From: Subtercola lobariae
GTDB taxonomy: Bacteria; Actinomycetota; Actinomycetes; Actinomycetales; Microbacteriaceae
Assembly: GCF_014640255.1 (NCBI RefSeq)
Contig: NZ_BMGP01000001.1
Coordinates: 620,001-684,000, forward strand
DNA: 64,000 nt
Direction: 5' to 3'
The position numbers were made by a program, and so were the translations under genes. This document shows, one piece after another, positions 16,916 to 26,019 of this stretch (positions are counted from its first letter, which is position 1; each line of letters starts with the position of its first letter). A model generated the notes under the pieces. The model made no database searches and had not been told where the DNA came from. It was given only the letters and a program-made list of their open reading frames with translations.

Positions 16916-18601
16916 ATGCACCAGGTAGAGATCGAATTCGACGTTGATGTGCCTCTGCGAGATGGAACCATTCTGCGCGCAGACGTCTACCGGCCAGCTG
17001 ATGGGAACGATCATCCGGTGCTCGTTCAACGAACACCGTACGGAAAGAATTACTTTTACGATTCGCAGTTCGACGTGCGAGTGGCGGCGAGGCGTGGCTA
17101 CATTGTCGTCATTCAAGACACCCGTGGTCGGTTCGCATCGGAAGGGGAGTGGTTGCCCTGGGCCTTTGAACGCGAAGACGGGTACGACACGATCGAGTGG
17201 GCCGCGCAGCTGCCGGGCAGCAACGGCAAAGTCGGCATGTTCGGCGTGAGCTACATGGGGAGCACTCAGTGGAATGCGGCTGTTTCGCAGCCCCCGCATC
17301 TCGTCACGATAGTGCCGGGGGTCACCTGGAGTGACCCTGAGAATGGTCTCACGTTCAGAAGCGGCGCGATTGAGCTCGGTATGAATACCTGGTGGGGGCT
17401 GGGGCAAGCTTTCGCCCAGTACCCCAAGGTCGGTCTGCCGATCGAGCAACTCATGACGAAGTTCTCTTCGACCATCGGCGACATCGATGACTTAGCGGAG
17501 CGGGTTTACTGGGAGCTTCCCGCCGGGCACCACCCTGCCATCGAAAGAGCGGGGCAACCAGACATCGGTGTCGCTCGTGCCTTGGATGACTCGGCAGCGA
17601 GTGACGAGTCGCGGATTGCGAACAGGTACAGCGATATCGAGGTACCGAGCATGATCTTTGCGGGATGGAACGATGTGTTTCAGCAGGGCTCGCTCGACAA
17701 CTACATCGGAATGAGGGCGCGGGGCCTGACGACCCGATTGATCGTAGGTCCATGGGCGCATACGACATTAGGGAACTCGACACCTCAGGTCGGCGACGTC
17801 AATTTTGGATTGTCGTCGTTGGCTCCGGCCGGTTCGCCGCTGACAGATATGCATCTCGCCTGGTACGACCATTGGCTGAAAGGCGAGCCCGCTACGCAGG
17901 CGCATGAATCAGGGGTGCTGATCTTCGTCATGGGCGATAATCAGTGGCGTCACGAATCGGACTGGCCGCTCGCACGCGCCGAGGCGACGCCTCTCTTCTT
18001 GACGGGATCATCGGGCTTGAGCTGGCAACCCGTCACAGAGGAGACCACGCCATCTGCCTACAGCTATGACCCGCTGAATCCCGTGCTTACGCGAGGGGGC
18101 AACACCCTTACGTCGAGCGAGTTCCCTTTCGGGCCTGTCGATCAGGCTGCTACCGAGGCGCGCGACGATGTGCTCGTCTTCACCTCTGAACCGCTCGATG
18201 CCGACGTGGAAGTCACCGGACGCGTCGCTGCCACACTGTATGTGGCGACCGATGGCCCCTCGACGGACTGGGTTGTGCGGCTGTGCGATGTCGACCGAAA
18301 CGGTATCTCGCTGAACGTCGTGGATGGCATTCTTCGAACCGCGGCAGAGCCGAACGAAGTCGCCGAAGTGAACATCGACCTCTGGTCTACGTCATTCGTA
18401 TTCAAACAGGGCCACCGCCTCCGAGTGCAGGTCACTTCCAGCAACTTTCCGCGCTGGGATCGGAACACCAATACCTCAGAAGGCGAGGCGAGAGACGCTA
18501 CCGACTTCCGGGTCGCGGCCCAGAAAATCTTCCACGACGCGACGCATCCATCACACCTTCTGCTGCCCGTGGTGCCCCGTGAGGTCGATGGTCAGGTTTG
18601 A
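16916..18601 (+). CDS. CocE/NonD-family (S15-type) serine hydrolase
   Basis: A 561-residue protein from ATG 16916, chosen over the upstream ATG 16856 because AGGGAG lies six bases before it. The alpha/beta-hydrolase core has the nucleophile in GMFGVSYMGSTQWNAAVSQP (G-x-S-x-x-G), an RGRFASEGEW loop and a later GPWAHTTLG histidine. A C-terminal jelly-roll (DVEVTGRVAATLYVATDGPS, SNFPRWDRNTNT) is typical of CocE, cocaine esterase and glutaryl-7-ACA acylase relatives. It could release the acid that the divergent acyl-CoA ligase activates. A hairpin terminator follows. Confidence 0.88.
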   Translation: MHQVEIEFDVDVPLRDGTILRADVYRPADGNDHPVLVQRTPYGKNYFYDSQFDVRVAARRGYIVVIQDTRGRFASEGEWLPWAFEREDGYDTIEWAAQLPGSNGKVGMFGVSYMGSTQWNAAVSQPPHLVTIVPGVTWSDPENGLTFRSGAIELGMNTWWGLGQAFAQYPKVGLPIEQLMTKFSSTIGDIDDLAERVYWELPAGHHPAIERAGQPDIGVARALDDSAASDESRIANRYSDIEVPSMIFAGWNDVFQQGSLDNYIGMRARGLTTRLIVGPWAHTTLGNSTPQVGDVNFGLSSLAPAGSPLTDMHLAWYDHWLKGEPATQAHESGVLIFVMGDNQWRHESDWPLARAEATPLFLTGSSGLSWQPVTEETTPSAYSYDPLNPVLTRGGNTLTSSEFPFGPVDQAATEARDDVLVFTSEPLDADVEVTGRVAATLYVATDGPSTDWVVRLCDVDRNGISLNVVDGILRTAAEPNEVAEVNIDLWSTSFVFKQGHRLRVQVTSSNFPRWDRNTNTSEGEARDATDFRVAAQKIFHDATHPSHLLLPVVPREVDGQV

Positions 18602-18611
18602 GCGGGTGGGC

Positions 18612-18639
18612 GTGCCTCGAAAACTTTTCGTCGAGGCAC
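18612..18639 (+). terminator. Hairpin downstream of the CocE-type gene
   Basis: GTGCCTCGA (18612-18620) pairs perfectly with TCGAGGCAC (18631-18639) across a 10-nt AT-rich loop. There is no T-run after it, so termination efficiency is uncertain. Confidence 0.65.
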
Positions 18640-18722
18640 CCGACCGGCACCTCTGACGTGCTAGGCGCGATTCACGCCTGTGAACCCTTGCCCGCGGTCG
18701 CGCGCGGGTCTAATGTGCGGTC

Positions 18723-18989
18723 ATGACCGATCCTGATTCACAACCCACCATTGCCGACATCGAGCTTCCCGAGACAGGCGAAGCGACCTTCTGGCGCGAC
18801 GGCGTGCAGCACACTTTGCGCGCCGACGGCACCGAAGACGACGAACCGACCTGGACGTTGCACGCCGAAGAGGAGCTCATCGCTCACATCAGCCGCCGCG
18901 AGGGCAAATGGGTCGGCAACAACGCCACGCCCTCCCGCCAGGTCGAATCCGACTCCGACTGGCGTCAAGTCGTCATCGACGTCTCGTAA
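18723..18989 (+). CDS. Hypothetical small acidic protein
   Basis: An 88-residue protein from ATG 18723, rich in Asp, Glu and Trp (EATFWRDGVQHTLRADGTED, DEPTWTLHAEEELIAHISRR). No known motif was recognised and no membrane segment is present. It is followed 38 bp downstream by another small gene on the same strand. Codon use matches the surrounding chromosome, which supports it being real. Confidence 0.65.
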   Translation: MTDPDSQPTIADIELPETGEATFWRDGVQHTLRADGTEDDEPTWTLHAEEELIAHISRREGKWVGNNATPSRQVESDSDWRQVVIDVS

Positions 18990-19027
18990 GCGCGCCTGTT
19001 CTGTACGTCAATTCGAAAGAAGCACTG

Positions 19028-19351
19028 ATGAAGATCGAACCGCTCGTCAAGCTCGTGAACGAGGCTTTAGCTGCCCAGGGCGGCGGTCCGTTCATCCAGG
19101 GGCCGTTTGTCGAGGCCGACACCGACCGCGATGCGAACGAAAGCGTCGTGACGGGCAAAATGCACAAACGAGACCTCAGCCTGCTGTTTCACGTGAATAG
19201 TGGCAAGACCGAAAACGCCTATACCGTCAGTTTGCGAGACGACGCCACGGGCATCCACCTCGGTTCGGGAGAAGGCCAGTCGACCTTCGCCGACGCGATC
19301 TCGGCCTACCACTGGAACGCGGCGCTGACCGAGTTGAACGAACTCGCCTGA
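19028..19351 (+). CDS. Hypothetical protein
   Basis: A 107-residue protein from ATG 19028, preceded by GAAAGAAG. The composition is that of a small soluble alpha/beta protein (MKIEPLVKLVNEALAAQGGG, LLFHVNSGKTENAYTVSLRD). It may form an operon with the 88-residue gene upstream. The two resemble each other only in size. Function unknown. Confidence 0.6.
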   Translation: MKIEPLVKLVNEALAAQGGGPFIQGPFVEADTDRDANESVVTGKMHKRDLSLLFHVNSGKTENAYTVSLRDDATGIHLGSGEGQSTFADAISAYHWNAALTELNELA

Positions 19352-19360
19352 GGTGCCGAC

Positions 19361-20539
19361 CTACTGCAACCATTCCCGCGCTGCGGTGACGAGCGCGGCA
19401 ACGCCCCTCGCCAGCGTCGGCTGAATCGCGGGCGCGAACTTCGGCGAATGGTTCGACGGAATGTCGCTGTCGACAGTGCCCGCGCTCGCGGCCGCGAGGT
19501 AGGTCTCCGGATGCACGCCCCCGAGTATCCAGTACACGAGTGGCGCATTCGCGGCAGTCGCGAGCAGCCCCACGTCTTCGCTGCCAGAGACCTGCCCGGG
19601 GTCGAGCACGGCCTGCTCACCGAACGCCGACCGAAAAGCGCCCATCGTGCGCTCGGTGGCAACCGGATCGTTGACCGTCACCGGAAACGACTCGGCGAAC
19701 TCGATCGCCGGCTCAGGCGCACCCGACGCCGCGGCTTCGCCACCCGCAATGCGCTCGATAGAACTGAGCAACCGCGCCCGCACCTCCTCGCTGTACGCAC
19801 GAACGCTCAACCCGAGCTCGGCACTCTCCGGAATGATGTTGTTCTTCGTGCCCGAATTCAGCCGACCGACCGTCACGACGGCGACCTCCTGCGGCGCGAC
19901 CTCTCGCGAGATGATCGTCTGCAGCCGGCCGACGATGGCCGCCGCCACCACGATGGGGTCGATCGTCGTCTCGGGCCGTGACCCATGGCCGCCGCGCCCG
20001 CGCACCGTGATGTCGAGGCTGTCGGCTGAAGCGAACGCGGCGCCGGAGTGAGCCCCGAGCATCCCCGCCGGTGCCGGCCCCACGTGTTGGCCGAGCACCA
20101 CATCCGGCAGAGGAACCCTCTCGTACAGCCCGTCGTCGAGCATCGATTGAGCGCCATTGCCGACCTCCTCGGCCGGCTGAAAGAGGGCGACGATCGTGCC
20201 GCTCCACTCGGTTCGCGTGGCGGCCAGCTCATGGGCGGCGCCCACCAGGCAGGCCACATGTACGTCGTGCCCGCACGCGTGCATGACCCCCGGCACCGTG
20301 CTCGCGTACGCAAGGCCGGTGTCTTCGTCGACCGGCAACGCATCCATATCTGCGCGAAGCAGCACGGTCGGCCCGTCGCCGTTTCGCAGAACCCCGACCA
20401 CCCCGGTGACCCCGATGTGCTCGATCACATCAAAGCCTGCAGTGCGCAGCTCCGTTGCTGCGATTGCAGCCGTTCGCGTCTCTTCGAACGATAGTTCAGG
20501 ATGCTCGTGCAGGTCTCGGTACAGATCGTCGATGTTCAT
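19361..20539 (-). CDS. M20-family amidohydrolase/peptidase
   Basis: A 392-residue protein from ATG 20539; the longer reading frame upstream has no family character. Features are the DLHEHPELSFEETRTAA start, the metal ligands in HACGHDVHVACLVGAA, the PAEEVGNGAQ motif with the catalytic glutamate, the dimerisation domain (VRGRGGHGSRPETTIDPIVV) and the C-terminal SNHSPKFAPAIQ histidine. This is the layout of N-acyl-amino-acid amidohydrolases such as hippurate hydrolase and IAA-amino-acid hydrolases. The exact substrate is not predictable. Confidence 0.88.
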   Translation of the reverse strand: MNIDDLYRDLHEHPELSFEETRTAAIAATELRTAGFDVIEHIGVTGVVGVLRNGDGPTVLLRADMDALPVDEDTGLAYASTVPGVMHACGHDVHVACLVGAAHELAATRTEWSGTIVALFQPAEEVGNGAQSMLDDGLYERVPLPDVVLGQHVGPAPAGMLGAHSGAAFASADSLDITVRGRGGHGSRPETTIDPIVVAAAIVGRLQTIISREVAPQEVAVVTVGRLNSGTKNNIIPESAELGLSVRAYSEEVRARLLSSIERIAGGEAAASGAPEPAIEFAESFPVTVNDPVATERTMGAFRSAFGEQAVLDPGQVSGSEDVGLLATAANAPLVYWILGGVHPETYLAAASAGTVDSDIPSNHSPKFAPAIQPTLARGVAALVTAAREWLQ

Positions 20540-20629
20540 ACACCCATCCTGCCTCCTCCGTTCACGTGCGTCACTACCAGAGGCGTCGGGGCACGAAGAC
20601 ACTCCGAAGGCCGCCGACACGCGCCGCCC

Positions 20630-21385
20630 TCAAGCCGTCCAGCCCCCGTCGATCGTCACGGTCGAACCCGTCATGAAGCTGGCCGCGTCGCTCGCGATCC
20701 ACGCCACCAGCCCGCCGACATCCGCTGCCGTGCCGAAGCGCCCGAGCGCCGTGAGCCCAGCAAGAAACGCCCCCGATTCGCCGCCGGCCGGGTTGCCGTC
20801 TGTGTCGATGGGGCCCGGCTGCACGTTGTTCACCGTGATGCCGCGAGCGCCGAGGTCACGCGCCAGCCCCTGGGTGAAGCCCACCATCGCGGCCTTGCTC
20901 ATGCCGTAGATCGTTCCGCCGGGGAAGGGAATGCTCTCGGCGTTGATGCTGCCGATCGTGATGATGCGCCCGCCGTCGGGCAGGTGCTTGATCGCCTCCT
21001 GCGTCGCGTAGATCGTGCCGCGGATGTTGAGGTCGATCGTGTGCTCGATGTGCTCATCGGGAGTGTCGGCGAACGACTCGAACCAGCCGCCGCCGGCGTT
21101 GTTCACCAGAATGTCGAGGGAGCCGAGCGCGATCACGGCATCCTTCACACCCTGCCTAGCCGCATCGGCATCACCATTGTTTGCGCGAATCGCCAGAGCC
21201 TCGCCGCCCGCCTCGCGAATCTCTCGCACCACGTCTTCGGCGCGCTCAGACGACGACCAGTAGGTGATGGCGACTTTTGCGCCTTGGCGGGCGAGCTCGC
21301 GGGCGATGCCGGCCCCGATTCCGCGGGAGGCGCCTGTGACGAGGGCGGTCTTGCCGGCGAGGGGGAGTGAAAGGGATGTGGTCAT
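20630..21385 (-). CDS. Short-chain dehydrogenase/reductase
   Basis: A 251-residue protein from ATG 21385. The cofactor motif is ALVTGASRGIGAGIARELAR, the structural NNAG is in DILVNNAGGGWFESF, and the active site is IITIGSINAESIPFPGGTIY followed by GMSKAAMVGF. It is divergent from a TetR gene at 21524, the likely regulator. Such TetR/SDR pairs are widespread in actinobacteria; the substrate is unknown. Confidence 0.87.
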   Translation of the reverse strand: MTTSLSLPLAGKTALVTGASRGIGAGIARELARQGAKVAITYWSSSERAEDVVREIREAGGEALAIRANNGDADAARQGVKDAVIALGSLDILVNNAGGGWFESFADTPDEHIEHTIDLNIRGTIYATQEAIKHLPDGGRIITIGSINAESIPFPGGTIYGMSKAAMVGFTQGLARDLGARGITVNNVQPGPIDTDGNPAGGESGAFLAGLTALGRFGTAADVGGLVAWIASDAASFMTGSTVTIDGGWTA

Positions 21386-21523
21386 GATGTTCCTCCGATT
21401 GTGTTCTCTTGAGTACATAAATGCGGAAGGAGGCACCCGCATTCCCGAATCGACTAAAATTGTTCAGATCGGTACAGAATGGCTGGCGGTGGCGCGTCAG
21501 GCCCGAAGACAAGGAGGTAGAGC

Positions 21524-22114
21524 ATGGCAGAACGAGGGCGCCCGCGCGGCTTCGATCTCGACGACGCACTGGATGCCGCGATCGACGTGTTCTGGCGCCA
21601 GGGCTATGAGGGCACCACTCTCGACGACCTGACCCGATCGATGGGTATCAACCGGCCGAGCCTCTACGCCGCCTTCGGCAACAAAGAGCAGACCTTCAAG
21701 CTCGCCGTCGGCCGCTACGCCCGGGTCGACATGGCCTACGTCGACGAAGCCCTCGACCAGCCCACAGCGCGCACCGTCGCCGAGCACTACCTCCAGAGCA
21801 ATGTGCTCGCGATCACCGACCCCGCCAAACCGCCCGGCTGCCTCTCGATTCAAGGCGGCCTTGCCGGAGCGACCACCGATCAGCGCGTCGTCGACTTTCT
21901 CGCGTCGAGTCGTGCCGCCGGCGAGGCCCGTTTCGCCGGCCGCTTCGCCAGAGCCATCGACGAGGGCGACCTCGGCCGCGACGAAGACCCCGTCGACCTC
22001 GCCAAATACCTCAACACCGTCTCGAGCGGCTTGGCCGTGCAGGCTGCCGGGGGAGCATCCCGAGTCGCCCTGTTGCGCGTGGCTGAACGGGCACTTCGCG
22101 CGTTTCCCGCCTGA
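21524..22114 (+). CDS. TetR-family regulator, AcrR/ComR-like
   Basis: A 196-residue protein from ATG 21524 with GGAGG at a good distance upstream. The DNA-binding domain reads AERGRPRGFDLDDALDAAID, VFWRQGYEGTTLDDLTRSMG and NRPSLYAAFGNKEQTFKLAV. The ligand domain contains KPPGCLSIQGGLAGATTDQR, a pattern shared by one large TetR subgroup whose members usually repress a divergent oxidoreductase. The divergent SDR at 20630-21385 is the expected target. Confidence 0.87.
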   Translation: MAERGRPRGFDLDDALDAAIDVFWRQGYEGTTLDDLTRSMGINRPSLYAAFGNKEQTFKLAVGRYARVDMAYVDEALDQPTARTVAEHYLQSNVLAITDPAKPPGCLSIQGGLAGATTDQRVVDFLASSRAAGEARFAGRFARAIDEGDLGRDEDPVDLAKYLNTVSSGLAVQAAGGASRVALLRVAERALRAFPA

Positions 22115-22238
22115 ACTCGTGCGGCCGATGCCTCTCTCGGTCTCCGGATGCTCTGCTCCCGCATCACGAAGCGCCGCCCGCATGAGCCTTCGCTGGCGGT
22201 TTAGGCCCCAGCGGCGTGTTCGAGCACTTGCGCCATCC

Positions 22239-22270
22239 GTTACTCTGTGGTAACCATTACTCATGAGTAA
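22239..22270. promoter_or_regulatory. Two dyads at the ArsR start, candidate autoregulatory operator
   Basis: The perfect 14-bp palindrome TTACTCATGAGTAA (22257-22270) covers the start codon of the arsR-like gene, and a second dyad GTTAC-N6-GTAAC lies at 22239-22254. Both share the GTTAC/GTAAC half-site, suggesting two binding sites for the encoded repressor. Confidence 0.7.
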
Positions 22271-22592
22271 CCAATCACAGGCCCGTGTCTTCGACGCCCT
22301 CGGCGAACCCGCGCGCCGGCGCATCCTCGAGGTTCTCGCTGGCGGGCCACAGCCCGTCGGGGCGATAGCCGAGCACGTACCCGTTGGCCGATCGGCGGTG
22401 AGTAGACAGCTGCGGGTGCTCAGCGAGGCGGGGCTGGTTCAGCACACCTCCCGCGGAACCCGCAACCTCTACGCGCTCGCCCCCGATGGGTTCGCGCCTG
22501 CTCAGCAGTGGCTGGTCGCCACCTGGGATCACGTGCTCTCGGAGTACGCCCGCGCGGTCGCGCTGCGAATCGAAGAGGAGTCAGCGAAATGA
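22263..22592 (+). CDS. ArsR-family transcriptional repressor
   Basis: A 109-residue winged-helix protein (RVFDALGEPARRRILEVLAG, GAIAEHVPVGRSAVSRQLRV, LSEAGLVQHTSRGTRNLYAL). It lacks the cysteine pair used for metal sensing, as do most members encoded with SRPBCC proteins. The stop overlaps the start of the next gene by four bases (ATGA), so the two are translationally coupled. The start codon lies within a perfect palindrome, suggesting tight autoregulation. Confidence 0.88.
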   Translation: MSNQSQARVFDALGEPARRRILEVLAGGPQPVGAIAEHVPVGRSAVSRQLRVLSEAGLVQHTSRGTRNLYALAPDGFAPAQQWLVATWDHVLSEYARAVALRIEEESAK

Positions 22593-23032
22593 GCGACCTC
22601 GCACCCGTTCGGCGTGAAGTCATGGTGCCGGGGTCTCCTGCAATCGCGTTCGACGTCTTTACGCGGCAGATCGGCGGCTGGTGGCCCATCCCTGCGATCA
22701 GTGTCTTTCACAACAGCACTGTAGCTTTCGTCGATGATCGCATCGTGGAGCACTCGGCGACCGGCGAAGAGACGGTGTGGGGAACCGTAACCGAATGGCT
22801 CCCGCCGCATTCGCTCTCGTTCACCTGGCACCCCGGCAAAGACGAGTCGCAGGCCAGCCGCATCACCGTGACCTTCGCTGAATCAGACCAGGGAACGCTT
22901 GTCACGCTCATCCATGACGGCTGGGAGTCGTTCGCCGACCCCGCCGTGGCTCGCGATGAGTACAACAACGGCTGGCAGATCGTTCTCGCCGGCTACGTGC
23001 AGTTGGCCTCTGCTCCGGATGCTGGCGCCTGA
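22589..23032 (+). CDS. SRPBCC/AHSA1-domain protein
   Basis: A 147-residue START-like protein from ATG 22589. It has the family pattern SPAIAFDVFTRQIGGWWPIP, VWGTVTEWLPPHSLSFTWHP and TLVTLIHDGWESFADPAVAR. These proteins form a hydrophobic ligand cavity. ArsR-SRPBCC operons are very common in actinobacteria and are thought to respond to small hydrophobic molecules, but the ligand here is unknown. Confidence 0.86.
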   Translation: MSDLAPVRREVMVPGSPAIAFDVFTRQIGGWWPIPAISVFHNSTVAFVDDRIVEHSATGEETVWGTVTEWLPPHSLSFTWHPGKDESQASRITVTFAESDQGTLVTLIHDGWESFADPAVARDEYNNGWQIVLAGYVQLASAPDAGA

Positions 23033-23037
23033 GTACT

Positions 23038-24299
23038 TCAGACCTGCACCCTGAGCACGCTCTCGTCGACGGTCTCCGGCCGAAACCCGTAGCCCACCAT
23101 GCGCGCAGCGCGCGGGCGAACCAACGGCATCACCGTGCGGAGGAACGCGCGCTGGAGTGCCGTCGGAGGATTGCTCAGAGCGTGCATGCCACTGCCGGCG
23201 CCGATCAAGCGGTGCACTGCGCGCTGGATGAGCTGCATCTTCGCCGTCGGGCGTTCGCGCCGCCGCTGCACCGCCCTTGCCGCGGCGTCGATAGCCTCGG
23301 CCGAAGCCTCACCCCGCAGAACGGGAACGAGCAGATTGGCGGTGGCACGGCATCCTGAACCGCGTAGTTGATGCCCACGCCGAAGATCGGAGACATCGCG
23401 TGGGCTGCGTCGCCGATACACAGAGCGCCCGGAACCGCCCAGGTCTTCAATCGGTTGATCTGTACGGTGAGAAGCTTGATCTGTTGCCAATCGTCAAGGC
23501 CGTTGATGACGCTCTTCAGTCGCGGCGACGCTCGAAGCACCCGCTCGCGAAAAGTGTCGAGTCCGCTTTCACGCAGCGATTCGAATGACCCCTTCGGGAT
23601 GAGCAGCGCGCACTGCAGATAGTCCGGGCGGGGGATGGTGACCAGAAACGACGTGTCGCTGATGTAGCCGAGGGTGTCGGGCAGGTTCTCTGGCTTGTCG
23701 AGACGGAACCATGTCACATCGACGGGCACGCCGAACGTGCGCTCAGGGAGGCCCAACGCCTTTCGAACGGTAGAGTCTCGCCCGTCGGCGGCAACGGTGA
23801 GCTCGGCGTCGACCTGAAGAAGGCCGCTTTCGGTGCGAGCCGTGACCCCGACGACGCGCCCGTTGCGGCGCACCACATCGGTCACATCCGCCCTCATTCG
23901 CAGGTCGAAGTGCGGCGAGCGGGCGCCCTCGGCGGCGAGCAGATTCAGCAGGTCCCACTGCGGCATGAGCGTGATCGCCTGATTCGGCTCGGGCAGGGTC
24001 TTGAAGTCGATCGCGTGCAGCCGCACCTCGTTCAGCACCACGTCTAGCCGGGGCAGCGGCGTGTGCGCGACCTGGTCGAATGCCTCACGCAACCCGAGTT
24101 GATCGATCACGTTCAGAGTCGACGGATGCACGGTGTCACCCCGAAAATCGCGGAAGAAGTCTGTGTGCTTCTCAAGCACCACAACGTCGATGCCGGCTCG
24201 TGCCAGAAGCAGGCCCAGCATGACCCCGGCGGGGCCGCCCCCGGCGATGCACACGCGGGTGGTGATGACGGTCGGTTCGGTGGAAGCGTTCGTGGTCAT
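23038..24299 (-). pseudogene. FAD-dependent aromatic monooxygenase, frameshifted
   Basis: From ATG 24299 the protein has the class A flavoprotein layout: VCIAGGGPAGVMLGLLLARA, the DG motif TVAADGRDSTVRKALG and the second FAD motif CIGDAAHAMSPIFGVGINYA. Directly after NYAVQDAV the frame breaks near 23347. One base appears missing, because the expected ATANLLVPVLRGEASAEAID is found in the next frame and continues to the stop at 23038. Together the two parts would give about 420 residues. Without the shift the protein loses about 100 C-terminal residues. It could be a real mutation or an assembly error. Confidence 0.82.
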
Positions 24300-24427
24300 G
24301 CCACGATCATCCCAACTCTCACGCCGTTCGTCACCTGGTTTCTGGCCGGCCTTGGGGTCTGCCAGAGCTCAGATCAGCTCCGCCTCGATACTCAAAACGG
24401 CGCCCAGTGACGTGTGGGCGTTGATGG

Positions 24428-25134
24428 CTAATACCAAACTTGATCTTCCGGGCGCCAACATCCCGTCTTGATTCTGCCGCCCAGTACTGGCTCAATGAGC
24501 TGGTTCATGCGCCCCGCTGATTCCTCCCACGTTCGAAACCCGGTGAGCGCGGGGATCGTCGATGCCAACCTGCCATAGCCGGCCCGAATCGCATCCGACA
24601 CGGTTACTGAGGTGAATGGCGGTATCCGCCGATTCGCAGCCTCTGAGCGGATGGCGCGACCCAGATCTGCGGCATCGACGTGTTCGTGCGGCGCGAGAAT
24701 CACGATGTCGGCAAGGTCTTTCGCGCGAGACGATCCTTGCCCGTCAGGACGTCGAACTTCACTTGCATGGCCTCAACGCTTGGTTGGTTGGTGCCTATGG
24801 CCCGGCGGGATCCGGCGTACGTGAATACGAGAAAGTCGCCAAGATCGACCGACGCACGCGTTCTCAGCATGGCAATCGCCGCGTCGAGCGTGTGCTCGCG
24901 CGCTTCGAGATCAATGTCTTTCGTGGCCCGGCCTGATGGCACTGATGCAAGAACTCGAGTGCCCCCTTTCAGAAGCAGGCGTTGGTCTTGCTCGCTGAAC
25001 ACCCTGCATAAAAATCGGTCGTAATATGCCTGGTCGATGTGCCGCTTCACGTCGACGTGGCCTTTGCCACCAGCGGCATTGCGTGCGGCCTGACTGATGG
25101 CATGGGCCATCGCGCGGCCGTTGATGAACTCACT
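24428..25134 (-). pseudogene. abiEii: AbiEii-like nucleotidyltransferase toxin, frameshifted
   Basis: The gene starts at GTG 25134, overlapping the end of the antitoxin gene by five bases. It encodes RRHIDQAYYDRFLCRVF-like helices and the nucleotidyltransferase core LLKGGTRVLASVPSGRATKD then IDLE. After LTGKDRLARK one base is missing near 24720, and the rest (DIVILAPHEHVDAADLGRAI to the stop at 24428) continues in another frame. AbiEii toxins use GTP and block growth; type IV systems pair them with AbiEi. Unless the shift is an error the toxin is truncated to about 145 residues and probably inactive. Confidence 0.8.
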
Positions 25135-25792
25135 CACCGGAAACCTGCGTTGGGCCCTGAACCGCATCGCGTAGCTGGCTCAGCAGTTCATCGCCTCGGC
25201 CGGCCGGATGCCCGTACCGTTGTGCCAGCGGAGCGAGCAGCTCGACGAGTCTTACCTCGTCGAGGTCGTGTAGTCGTGTCGCATCGCGGAGAGCATCCGC
25301 GGTCAGCGAGATATCGCCGTAGTCACGCAGTAGATCGGCGAGAGTGCGCTCGACTGTGGTGACTGGGAGCCCATCCCGGCTGGTGACGTCAGCCGAATCC
25401 AGCTCGCGCCCGCTGTAGGCAACTTCTTGCCGCTGCGTCTGTCGTCGCTCCCGCGCAAGCATCCGGTAAGGCAGAGGATCAATGTCGCCGATGCCGTGAA
25501 CGAACGCGGCCGCGGCAGACCCCACAACGACATCGGGATCGAGCGCGCGCTCGTACGCGACCTTTGCTGGGTTAGTCGACAGCCACGCTGCGTGGAGGTC
25601 GTCGAGGGGCAGAGCAGGAGCGCTCGCTTGTCGGTACACCCCGTGGGCGAGCCGCTCGAGCCGCCCATCCCGTTCGCGATGCGCGAGATTCGATCGGCTG
25701 ACTCCTCGATTGCGCGCCTGGGTTGCCGTGAGCATGCCCCATTGACCCGCTGACAGGCTCCCAAGCACAAGGTCAATCTCCGCGGCCTTCAT
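25130..25792 (-). CDS. abiEi: AbiEi-family antitoxin of a type IV toxin-antitoxin system
   Basis: About 220 residues from ATG 25792. A TACACT -10-like box ends eight bases before this ATG and there is no ribosome site, so it may be leaderless. The N-terminal winged helix (GMLTATQARNRGVSRSNLAH, RERDGRLERLAHGVYRQASA) is the AbiEi DNA-binding domain, and the C-terminal half (VTTVERTLADLLRDYGDISL) matches AbiEi_4-type antitoxins. It autoregulates and neutralises AbiEii without direct binding in studied systems. Its toxin gene follows immediately but is frameshifted. Confidence 0.85.
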   Translation of the reverse strand: MKAAEIDLVLGSLSAGQWGMLTATQARNRGVSRSNLAHRERDGRLERLAHGVYRQASAPALPLDDLHAAWLSTNPAKVAYERALDPDVVVGSAAAAFVHGIGDIDPLPYRMLARERRQTQRQEVAYSGRELDSADVTSRDGLPVTTVERTLADLLRDYGDISLTADALRDATRLHDLDEVRLVELLAPLAQRYGHPAGRGDELLSQLRDAVQGPTQVSGE

Positions 25793-25947
25793 GCTTGGAA
25801 AGTGTACGCTCCGTATCCTGTTCAAGCAATTGCCTCCGCCCTGACACTCTAGCTCGCGTTATCATGAGCAATAATCAGTATAGTTGACGACTGGCGACGA
25901 TCGAACGAATTAGCCCGCCATCAACTGTTTCTTCCCGGAGGTACCCA

Positions 25948-26019
25948 ATGGAACTGTTGATTCCGGTTAGCGGTGTAGAGCTTTGTGTCGCGCACTCAGG
26001 CGGTGTTGCCGCCCGGTGA
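25948..26019 (+). pseudogene. Fragment, likely the 5' end of an alpha/beta-hydrolase gene
   Basis: A strong ribosome site (CCCGGAGG) precedes ATG 25948, but only 23 codons follow (MELLIPVSGVELCVAHSGGV to TGA). This looks like the conserved start of an alpha/beta hydrolase cut off by recombination. The 3' part overlaps the end of the convergent lactonase-like gene. A TATAGT box lies about 60 bp upstream. Confidence 0.4.

Noticed and set aside
23205-23365. Programmed ribosomal frameshift in the monooxygenase
   Set aside because: There is no slippery heptamer or downstream structure at the break, and such control is unknown in this family.
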